Source: Deltaproteobacteria bacterium (GTDB lineage: Bacteria; Desulfobacterota; DSM-4660; Desulfatiglandales; Desulfatiglandaceae). From it: a stretch of DNA of 5,517 nt. Shown here in pieces: positions 1-5,517 of this stretch; position 1 is the first letter of the stretch, and every line of letters starts with the position of its first letter. The translations under genes were made by a program, and so were the position numbers. Where the stretch lies: the NCBI GenBank assembly GCA_019314425.1, contig JAFCZI010000175.1, forward strand, positions 1 through 5,517, read 5' to 3'. The notes beneath the pieces are model-generated. The model had not been told where the DNA came from and did no database searches. It was given only the letters and a program-made list of their open reading frames with translations.

Positions 1-193
1 ATCCGGCAAACAGGTCGATGTCTCAGATGTTAAGAAACTGGCGGTCTTGCCCGGAAGAGATGTGTTGTTGGCCCAGACCCTGTCCGTCATGCAGGCTGTG
101 CCTACATCTTTTGTCTCTTTGTTAAATGGGATCATGGGCCAGTTCATGAATGTTTTGAAGGCCATTGAAGAAAAGAAAAGCGAATTGCAATAA
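1..193 (+). CDS. rplJ: 50S ribosomal protein L10, C-terminal part (5' end outside window)
   Basis: The frame starting at base 2 is open to a TAA at 191-193 and gives 63 residues. They include LAVLPGRDVLLAQTLSVMQA, then a VPTSFVSLLNGIMGQFMNVL stretch, and end in a lysine/glutamate-rich helix (AIEEKKSELQ). This matches the C-terminal third of L10: the LPxRexLLAQ motif followed by the long alpha-helix to which L7/L12 dimers bind at the base of the ribosomal stalk. L10 is normally about 170-180 residues, so about two thirds lie upstream. The gene is followed 30 nt later by rplL, its stalk partner, which is the usual order. In E. coli the L10-L12 complex represses its own translation at a leader upstream of rplJ; that leader is not in the window. 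No frameshift or odd residue is seen in the visible part. Confidence 0.95.
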   Translation, partial: SGKQVDVSDVKKLAVLPGRDVLLAQTLSVMQAVPTSFVSLLNGIMGQFMNVLKAIEEKKSELQ

Positions 194-208
194 TTTTTTT
201 TGGAAGTT

Positions 209-213
209 GGAGG
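209..213 (+). promoter_or_regulatory. Ribosome-binding site of rplL
   Basis: GGAGG lies 10 nt upstream of the ATG at 224. It decides the start of rplL: an in-frame TTG at 200 lies upstream of this site, follows a run of T with no Shine-Dalgarno sequence of its own, and would add eight residues not found in the L7/L12 family. Confidence 0.85.
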
Positions 214-223
214 CGTTAGTAAT

Positions 224-607
224 ATGGCGACTGATATCAGTAAAGAAGATGTTGTAGAATTCATATCCAATATGACCGTTTTGGAGCTCTCCGAATTCGT
301 AAAGGAGCTTGAAGAAAAATTCGGTGTCAGTGCTGCGGCACCCATGGCCGTAGTTGCGGCTGCTCCTGGTGAATCGGCGGAAGAAGAGGTTGAACAGACT
401 GAATTTGATGTTATTCTGACTGCTATAGGAGACAAAAAGATTCAAGTCATTAAGGTTGTCCGTTCCATTACCGGTCTGGGCCTCAAAGAAGCCAAGGGCG
501 TTGTGGATGGCGCACCGGGTCCCGTTAAAGAAGGCGTTCCAAAAGATGAGGCCGAAGGGATCAAAACCCAGTTGGAAGAAGCTGGCGCAACAGCTGAAAT
601 TAAATAG
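224..607 (+). CDS. rplL: 50S ribosomal protein L7/L12
   Basis: A 127-residue protein, the usual length for the family (about 120-130). L7/L12 is the multi-copy stalk protein of the large subunit; it recruits initiation, elongation and release factor GTPases and stimulates their activity. Residues 1-37 form the N-terminal dimerisation and L10-binding domain ([20 protein letters not shown], then [10 protein letters not shown]). Residues 38-58 are the flexible hinge, rich in Ala and Glu. Residues 59-127 are the globular factor-binding domain, starting [13 protein letters not shown] and including VIKVVR and GLGLKEAK, whose basic and hydrophobic residues contact the GTPases, and ending [11 protein letters not shown]. 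The ATG at 224 is chosen because of the GGAGG at 209-213 and the normal N-terminus. The gene follows rplJ by 30 nt and is separated from rpoB by 274 nt. Nothing is truncated or unusual. Confidence 0.98.
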   Translation: MATDISKEDVVEFISNMTVLELSEFVKELEEKFGVSAAAPMAVVAAAPGESAEEEVEQTEFDVILTAIGDKKIQVIKVVRSITGLGLKEAKGVVDGAPGPVKEGVPKDEAEGIKTQLEEAGATAEIK

Positions 608-748
608 TGTCCGAACGAAAACTGTTTTTTTCGCCAATCTTTGCGTCAGATAAAAACTTTAATCCTCGAAATACCTTCAACGTATTCCTGCGGTTAGAAT
701 TTTAATCTTCCTTGATCTTGACAGAAAATTCTGGTTTTCGTTCAGACA
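608..748 (+). other. Candidate long-range RNA stem directly after the rplL stop codon
   Basis: Bases 608-624 (TGTCCGAACGAAAACTG) are complementary to 732-748 (TGGTTTTCGTTCAGACA). Pairing 608 with 748 inward to 624 with 732 gives 14 Watson-Crick pairs, two G-U pairs and one C-A mismatch (612/744), including ten uninterrupted Watson-Crick pairs at 613-622. The enclosed 107 nt are AT-rich and contain only weak local hairpins, such as AATAC 670-674 with GTATT 682-686. The 5' arm starts on the first base after the rplL stop, so a terminating ribosome would cover part of it. A double-stranded stem of this length could be an RNase III substrate. The pairing is seen in the sequence; the function is inferred. 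Confidence 0.5.
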
Positions 749-780
749 GGTAAATAGCTGAAGGTTCATTTGGCGTCATA

Positions 781-865
781 CGTTCCGATAAATCGGGGTT
801 TCAATCGAAGTGAGCCGTTTTTGGTTGTCGGAATTGTTTGAAAATATGCAAGACCCCCAGGAACG
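781..865 (+). other. Candidate composite stem upstream of the rpoB ribosome-binding site
   Basis: CGTTCC at 781-786 pairs fully with GGAACG at 860-865. Inside it, GGGGTTT at 795-801 pairs with AGACCCC at 851-857, with one G-U. The 3' arm ends 4 nt before the rpoB Shine-Dalgarno sequence. The same left segment has two other partners: a local hairpin at 783-798 with a TAAA loop (two G-U), and an eight-pair stem of 782-789 with 827-834 (two G-U). These three foldings exclude one another. The stems are short, so chance complementarity is a real possibility. Confidence 0.3.
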
Positions 866-869
866 ACCA

Positions 870-876
870 TAAGGAG
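870..876 (+). promoter_or_regulatory. Ribosome-binding site of rpoB
   Basis: TAAGGAG lies 5 nt before the ATG at 882. It is a strong Shine-Dalgarno sequence and fixes the rpoB start, which also gives the normal N-terminus of the beta subunit. Confidence 0.85.
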
Positions 877-881
877 ATACC

Positions 882-3800
882 ATGTTTAAGAATGATGGTG
901 TCAGAAGACGAGCAAGAAAAAGTTTCGGAAAAATCAGCAAAGTCATTGAAACGCCCAATCTCATTGCTATGCAGAGACGGTCTTATGATCGGTATCTGCA
1001 GAAGGATATTCCGTCCCAGGAGCGTGAAGACGTGGGGCTCCAGGCGGCTTATATGGGTGTTTTTCCTATCCATGATTTTGCAGGGACTTCGTCCCTTGAG
1101 TTCGTCAAATATGCTTTTGAGGGTGCTAAGTACAGCGAGGAAGATTGCCTCAGCAAGGGTATGACCTATGAGGTATCTCTCAGGCTTACGGTCCGGTTGG
1201 TTGTTTTTGATACCGATACCGAGAGTGAAACGAAAAGCATTCGGGATATCAAAGAGCAAGAGATTTATTTTGGTACTCTCCCCATCATGACCGACCGCGG
1301 CACCTTTATCATTAACGGAACCGAGCGTGCGGTGGTGAGCCAGCTTCATCGCTCCCCCGGCGCATTTTTTGACCATGACAAGGGAAAAACCCATGCCAGT
1401 GGAAAGCTGCTTTATTCGGCCAGAATTATTCCGCTGAGGGGTTCCTGGCTCGATTTCGAGTTTGATTCTAAAGACTTCTTATACGTTCGAATTGACCGAC
1501 GAAGAAAATTCCCGGTAACCATCCTGTTGAAAGCCCTAGGCTATACGACCGGAGGTCTCCTTTACCATTTCTATGACACTGAAATGATTGAAATGGGTGA
1601 AACAGGGGGCTGGCGGGAAGCAATTCCTGAAATCCTGGCTCAGAGTCGGATCACAAAAGACATTGTTGCCGGGGACGAAGAAGTCATTGCCAAGAAAGGC
1701 GCTAAAGTTACAAAGCGTCTGCTCAAGACCCTGGGGGCGAATGAAGCCACAAAACCCAGGATGCCCATGGTGAAACGGGTGCCGTTTGAGATTGAGAAGG
1801 GTGCTGAGTTTCAGGTGTTTGAGGACGTTCTGGATCTGGAGACCGGCGATATCCTTGTGGCTGCCGAAAGCATGCTTTCAACGGATGATTGTGCGTTGCT
1901 GGTTGAAAAAGGGATTTCCCAGGTCAAATGTATAGACCTGAAGCGGGTTCGAATTCCCGTTGCGCTGGAAGACATTGAGGGTCGGGTGATTTGTGAGGAT
2001 CTTATAGACCCTGAAACCGGCGAAGTTCTTCTGGAAGGCAACAGCCCTTTGACCATTGAAAAAATTGAGTCGATTCTGGAAAGAGGGATGACGAATATTG
2101 AATGCCTTGTTCTGGATGGGCACGGTATCAGCCGAAGCATTCGAGAGACATTGGTGGTGGACCGAATCAACACGCCGGAAGAGGCGGTTCTCGATATTTA
2201 CCGAAAAATGAGACCCAGTAGCCCCCCGACCCCCGAGGTGGCCGAAACTTTTTTTCAAAATCTGTTTTTCAATATTGACACCTATGACCTCTCACGTGTG
2301 GGAAGGCTTAAACTCAATTATCGCCTGGGTATGGAAGGGATTCCTCTCGAGCAGAGAACGCTCAGAAAGGAAGATATCTTTGGCACCGTCGAGGAACTCA
2401 TTAGGCTGAAAAGCGCGGAAGCCGTGGTGGACGATATCGATAACCTCGGAAATCGGCGCGTGCGTGCTGTGGGCGAACTCCTTGAGAATCAGTACCGTGT
2501 GGGTCTTGTGAGGATGGAAAGGGCCATCAAAGAGAGGATGAGCCTTCAAGAGGTGGAGACGTTGATGCCTCATGACCTCATTAACTCCAAACCCGTTTCT
2601 GCTGTGGTGAAGGAGTTTTTCGGTACAAGTCAGCTATCCCAGTTTATGGATCAGACGAATCCATTGAGCGAGGTGACCCATAAGCGTAGACTCAGTGCCC
2701 TGGGACCTGGCGGATTGACGCGGGAAAGAGCCGGGTTTGAGGTTCGCGATGTGCACCCGACACACTACGGCAGAATTTGCCCTATTGAGACCCCTGAAGG
2801 GCCGAACATCGGGCTCATTGTTTCTTTGAGTACTTATGCGCAGGTGAATGAATTCGGCTTTATTGAGACGCCCTACAGACGTGTTACGGATAGCAAGGCC
2901 ACTGAAAGTCTGGAATATTTATCCGCCCTCGATGAGAAAGATTATCCCATAGCCCAGGCAAATGCGCCTCTGGATGACGAGGGGCGCTTTATTCGCGATG
3001 AGGCGGCCGTACGGATTGAGGGAGAAGCGTTCAAGGTTCCCGTGGAGGATGTCAGGTACATGGATGTATCACCGGACCAGTTGGTAAGCATCTCTGCCTC
3101 TTTGGTTCCTTTTCTGGAGCATGATGATGCAAACAGAGCACTGATGGGTTCCAACATGCAGCGTCAGGCGGTACCGCTTTTGAGGGCCAAAGCGCCCCTG
3201 GTGGGAACCGGTGTGGAAAAGGTGGTGGCAAGAGACTCCGGCATTTCAGTGATCGCGAAAAGAGATGGTGTCATCGAACATGTGGATGCGACTCGAATTG
3301 TCATTCGCTTTACCGACACAGGTGAGAATGACGACTCCGAGGTGGAAATCTGCAAGCTCACAAAGTTCAGGCGGTCCAACCAGAATAGCTGCTATAATCA
3401 GAAACCCATTGTGAAAAAAGGCGAATTTGTAAGAAAGGGACAGATTATTGCGGACGGGCCTGCCATGGAACAGGGGGAACTTGCCCTGGGCCGAAACGTG
3501 ATGGTGGCCTTCATGAGCTGGGGAGGGTACAATTTTGAGGACTCTATTCTGATCAGCGAACGGGTTGTAAAAGAAGATGTTTACACCTCGATCCATATTG
3601 ACGAATTTGAAATTCTGTCCCGCGATACCAAACTTGGAAAAGAAGAGATTACGCGGGATATTCCCAATGTGGGCGAGGATGCATTGAAAAATCTGGATGA
3701 GAGCGGGATCATAAGGATCGGTGCGGAAATTGGTCCGGGTGACATCCTTGTGGGAAAAATTACGCCGAAGGGCGAAACGCAGCTTTCCCCTGAAGAGAAG

Positions 3801-5186
3801 CTTTTAAGGGCTATATTCGGTGATAAGGCAGGTGATGTAAAAGACAGTTCCATGCGTGTCCCCCCCGGAGTGTACGGCACCGTTATCAATGCCAAGGTGT
3901 TTTCACGGGGTGGCGTTGAAAAGGACGCGCGAGCCCTTGCCATTGAAGCGGAAGAAACCCGTTGCATGAGAAAGGATCTTCAAGACGAGATTGAGGTCGT
4001 GGAACGAAGCGCCAGCGAAAAATTATTGGAAATTCTGGAAGGAAAGGCGCTTAAAACAGATCTCTGTGATAAAAAGAGCGGGGCGGTTTTGCTGAAAAAA
4101 ACCGAAGCCATAACGCAGGCGGATGTTGAATCCCTGCCCCTTGAAGCGTTCGCATGGGCGGATGTGAAGACGTCCATGGATGAAATTGAAAAGGCTGAGA
4201 CAATCGTTTTAAAGTGTACTACCGAGGTTGATCGCCTGACCACCATCTGCGAGAACAAAATAGAAAATTTTGACCTGGGAGATGAACTGCCCCCCGGAGT
4301 GGTTAGGATGGTGAAAGTGTACGTGGCGGTCAAACGAAAGCTGTCTGTTGGGGACAAAATGGCCGGTCGCCATGGCAATAAAGGGGTCTTATCTCGAATA
4401 CTGCCTATTGAGGATCTGCCCTATTTTGCGGATGGAACCCCGGTAGATATTGTTTTAAATCCTTTGGGTGTGCCCTCGCGGATGAATGTGGGCCAGGTGC
4501 TTGAAACCCATTTGGGATGGGCTTCCCATGGTATGGGTATGCAAGTTCGGGAGCTGTTTGACAAGATCAACAGTGCCGAACTGCTCAGAGAGAAATTCAA
4601 GGGTTGGTTTTCCAAAGAAGAATATCAGTCTTATTTTGCGAATTTGTCGGATGAGGAGCTGCTGAAGGAATCGTCGTTAATGCTGGATGGCGTGCCGTTG
4701 GCGACGCCGGTGTTTGACGGTGCTTCAGAAGAGGAAATCAAATCCACGCTGGAGGGGGCCGGGTTATCGGCCACCGGTCAGGCGACACTTTATGACGGGC
4801 GTACCGGGGAGCCTTTTGAACAGGATGTCACCGTTGGTATTATGTACGTTATGAAATTGCATCATCTGGTGGATGATAAGCTGCATGCACGTTCCATCGG
4901 ACCGTATTCTTTGGTGACCCAACAACCTCTGGGTGGAAAGGCGCAATTCGGGGGGCAGCGATTGGGGGAGATGGAAGTGTGGGCTATGGAAGCCTATGGG
5001 GCAGCCTATACGCTCCAAGAGTTCCTGACCGTAAAATCAGATGATGTGGCGGGACGGACCCGCATGTACGAAAGAATTGTTAAGGGGAATAATGCCCTTG
5101 AGCCCGGATTACCCGAGTCGTTCAAGGTTCTGATGAAAGAACTGCAAAGCTTAGGTCTCGAAATGGAACTTTTTGAGGATAGCTGA
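882..5186 (+). CDS. rpoB: DNA-directed RNA polymerase subunit beta
   Basis: A 1434-residue beta subunit, the part of the core enzyme that with beta' forms the active-site cleft and carries the rifampicin pocket. It aligns with E. coli beta (1342 residues) throughout. The N-terminal lobe and protrusion include [17 protein letters not shown] (144-160) and [10 protein letters not shown] (186-195). The fork and rifampicin region is at 581-609. Other landmarks are [20 protein letters not shown] (625-644), NFEDSIL (884-890), the flap at about 908-1010, [13 protein letters not shown] (1157-1169) and the C-terminal clamp [20 protein letters not shown] (1351-1370). K1159, K1167 and H1328 match E. coli K1065, K1073 and H1237 near the initiating nucleotide. 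The extra length lies mainly in two inserts: about 68 residues in the beta-i4 equivalent (222-425) and about 21 in the beta-i9 equivalent (1011-1140). There is no frameshift or missing core motif. The start is fixed by TAAGGAG at 870-876. rpoC follows after 39 nt. Confidence 0.99.
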   Translation: MFKNDGVRRRARKSFGKISKVIETPNLIAMQRRSYDRYLQKDIPSQEREDVGLQAAYMGVFPIHDFAGTSSLEFVKYAFEGAKYSEEDCLSKGMTYEVSLRLTVRLVVFDTDTESETKSIRDIKEQEIYFGTLPIMTDRGTFIINGTERAVVSQLHRSPGAFFDHDKGKTHASGKLLYSARIIPLRGSWLDFEFDSKDFLYVRIDRRRKFPVTILLKALGYTTGGLLYHFYDTEMIEMGETGGWREAIPEILAQSRITKDIVAGDEEVIAKKGAKVTKRLLKTLGANEATKPRMPMVKRVPFEIEKGAEFQVFEDVLDLETGDILVAAESMLSTDDCALLVEKGISQVKCIDLKRVRIPVALEDIEGRVICEDLIDPETGEVLLEGNSPLTIEKIESILERGMTNIECLVLDGHGISRSIRETLVVDRINTPEEAVLDIYRKMRPSSPPTPEVAETFFQNLFFNIDTYDLSRVGRLKLNYRLGMEGIPLEQRTLRKEDIFGTVEELIRLKSAEAVVDDIDNLGNRRVRAVGELLENQYRVGLVRMERAIKERMSLQEVETLMPHDLINSKPVSAVVKEFFGTSQLSQFMDQTNPLSEVTHKRRLSALGPGGLTRERAGFEVRDVHPTHYGRICPIETPEGPNIGLIVSLSTYAQVNEFGFIETPYRRVTDSKATESLEYLSALDEKDYPIAQANAPLDDEGRFIRDEAAVRIEGEAFKVPVEDVRYMDVSPDQLVSISASLVPFLEHDDANRALMGSNMQRQAVPLLRAKAPLVGTGVEKVVARDSGISVIAKRDGVIEHVDATRIVIRFTDTGENDDSEVEICKLTKFRRSNQNSCYNQKPIVKKGEFVRKGQIIADGPAMEQGELALGRNVMVAFMSWGGYNFEDSILISERVVKEDVYTSIHIDEFEILSRDTKLGKEEITRDIPNVGEDALKNLDESGIIRIGAEIGPGDILVGKITPKGETQLSPEEKLLRAIFGDKAGDVKDSSMRVPPGVYGTVINAKVFSRGGVEKDARALAIEAEETRCMRKDLQDEIEVVERSASEKLLEILEGKALKTDLCDKKSGAVLLKKTEAITQADVESLPLEAFAWADVKTSMDEIEKAETIVLKCTTEVDRLTTICENKIENFDLGDELPPGVVRMVKVYVAVKRKLSVGDKMAGRHGNKGVLSRILPIEDLPYFADGTPVDIVLNPLGVPSRMNVGQVLETHLGWASHGMGMQVRELFDKINSAELLREKFKGWFSKEEYQSYFANLSDEELLKESSLMLDGVPLATPVFDGASEEEIKSTLEGAGLSATGQATLYDGRTGEPFEQDVTVGIMYVMKLHHLVDDKLHARSIGPYSLVTQQPLGGKAQFGGQRLGEMEVWAMEAYGAAYTLQEFLTVKSDDVAGRTRMYERIVKGNNALEPGLPESFKVLMKELQSLGLEMELFEDS
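1641..2114 (+). repeat. Three repeat-like units encoded in the beta-i4 (SI1) insert of RpoB
   Basis: Within rpoB, residues 254-284 (unit A, bases 1641-1733), 308-353 (unit B, 1803-1940) and 366-411 (unit C, 1977-2114) look like diverged copies of one module. Units B and C align without gaps over 44 residues (F310-L353 with R368-L411), with about 13 identities and many conservative changes. Shared points are EDV/LxDxETGD/EI/VL, a Ser-x-Leu, E-K/R-G and a Cys near the end. Unit A shares [14 protein letters not shown] with the same pattern but is weaker. In E. coli beta only two such units are apparent, matching A and C, so B looks like the added one. At DNA level only short stretches such as ACCGGCGA are still identical, so any duplication is old. 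Confidence 0.55.
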
Positions 5187-5210
5187 TGAGCGTTTTAGCC
5201 CATATGAAGA

Positions 5211-5217
5211 AAGGGGG
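5211..5217 (+). promoter_or_regulatory. Ribosome-binding site of rpoC
   Basis: AAGGGGG lies 8 nt before the TTG at 5226. Together with the in-frame TAG at 5220-5222 it fixes TTG as the rpoC start; the next in-frame ATG is at codon 78, well inside the conserved zinc-binding region. Confidence 0.8.
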
Positions 5218-5222
5218 AATAG

Positions 5223-5517
<295 letters not shown>

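Larger units (their letters stand above)
608..881 (+). other. rplL-rpoB intergenic region with candidate RNA structures
   Basis: A 274-nt gap with no supportable gene. The rest of the visible operon is tightly packed (30 and 39 nt gaps), so this stretch is conspicuous. In E. coli the equivalent gap is about 320 nt and contains a partial terminator and an RNase III processing site that lower rpoBC expression relative to the ribosomal genes. Here I see no GC-rich hairpin followed by a U tract. I do see a long-range stem (608-624 with 732-748) and a composite stem just before the rpoB ribosome-binding site (781-801 with 851-865). That this region adjusts the rplL to rpoB ratio is inference from the E. 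coli locus. Confidence 0.7.

Noticed and set aside
194..201. Run of eight T just after the rplJ stop, as a terminator
   Set aside because: No GC-containing hairpin precedes it, and rplL with its own ribosome-binding site follows within 30 nt.
200..223. TTG at 200 as the rplL start
   Set aside because: It lies upstream of the GGAGG ribosome-binding site, has none of its own, and adds eight residues foreign to the L7/L12 family.
616..633. CGAAAA/TTTTCG hairpin with a T run after rplL, as an intrinsic terminator
   Set aside because: The stem is only six pairs, mostly A-T, and the T run is part of the stem and loop instead of following it. It also competes with the stronger long-range stem.
122..637. 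171-codon open frame on the minus strand over rplL
   Set aside because: It is antisense to a certain L7/L12 gene; the Phe-rich, low-complexity product is what the complement of Glu/Lys codons gives.
658..707. Direct repeat TTTAATC at 658-664 and 701-707 in the gap
   Set aside because: Seven bases in AT-rich sequence with unlike flanks; expected by chance.
718..756. Perfect -35-like TTGACA at 718-723 in the rplL-rpoB gap, as a promoter for rpoBC
   Set aside because: At the proper 16-18 nt spacing there is only GTTCAG, TTCAGA or TCAGAC, all poor -10 matches. The better TAAATA at 751-756 is 27 nt away, too far. The hexamer alone is weak evidence; transcript start mapping would decide.
838..1164. 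108-codon + strand frame overlapping the rpoB start
   Set aside because: It starts on TTG without a ribosome-binding site and lies in another frame of conserved rpoB.
801..1394. 197-codon open frame on the minus strand over the start of rpoB
   Set aside because: It is antisense to strongly conserved RpoB coding sequence, its protein has no recognisable family features, and open antisense frames are common opposite genes of this composition.
3861..4301. Identical 12-nt CCCCCCGGAGTG at 3861-3872 and 4290-4301
   Set aside because: Both copies encode the conserved Pro-Pro-Gly-Val in beta and reflect the same amino acids and codons, not a functional DNA repeat.

Overview
This window is a segment of the conserved ribosomal-protein / RNA-polymerase operon. 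In order on the + strand it holds the 3' end of rplJ (ribosomal protein L10), complete rplL (L7/L12), a 274-nt untranslated gap, complete rpoB (RNA polymerase beta, 1434 residues), and the first 97 codons of rpoC (beta'). All genes are co-directional, and no promoter or terminator could be supported, so the window reads as part of one transcription unit.

The organism looks like a bacterium of the former Deltaproteobacteria (Desulfobacterota-like, possibly Desulfobacterales). This is inferred from the remembered character of the RpoB and RpoC sequences, for example the RpoC N-terminus beginning [12 protein letters not shown], the enlarged lineage-specific inserts in beta, and roughly balanced GC content. 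It was not tested by a database search.

Layout: 1-193 rplJ end; 194-223 short spacer with the rplL ribosome-binding site; 224-607 rplL; 608-881 gap with two candidate RNA structures, one of which starts at the base after the rplL stop; 882-5186 rpoB; 5187-5225 spacer with the rpoC ribosome-binding site; 5226-5517 rpoC start, on a TTG codon.

Functionally, L10 and L7/L12 form the ribosomal stalk that recruits translation GTPases, and beta and beta' form the catalytic core of RNA polymerase. L7/L12 is needed in several copies per ribosome, while polymerase is needed in far smaller amounts, so the rplL-rpoB gap is where the two outputs are expected to be uncoupled. In E. coli this gap carries a partial terminator and an RNase III site. 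Here the strongest candidate for a comparable element is a 17-position long-range stem.

This is a core housekeeping locus, and I see no mobile element, defence system or other accessory system in it. The points worth a second look are the rplL-rpoB RNA structures, an apparent extra repeat unit in the beta insert equivalent to E. coli beta-i4 (SI1), an enlarged beta-i9 (SI2) insert, the clustering of beta's cysteines in those two inserts, and the arrangement around the TTG start of rpoC.
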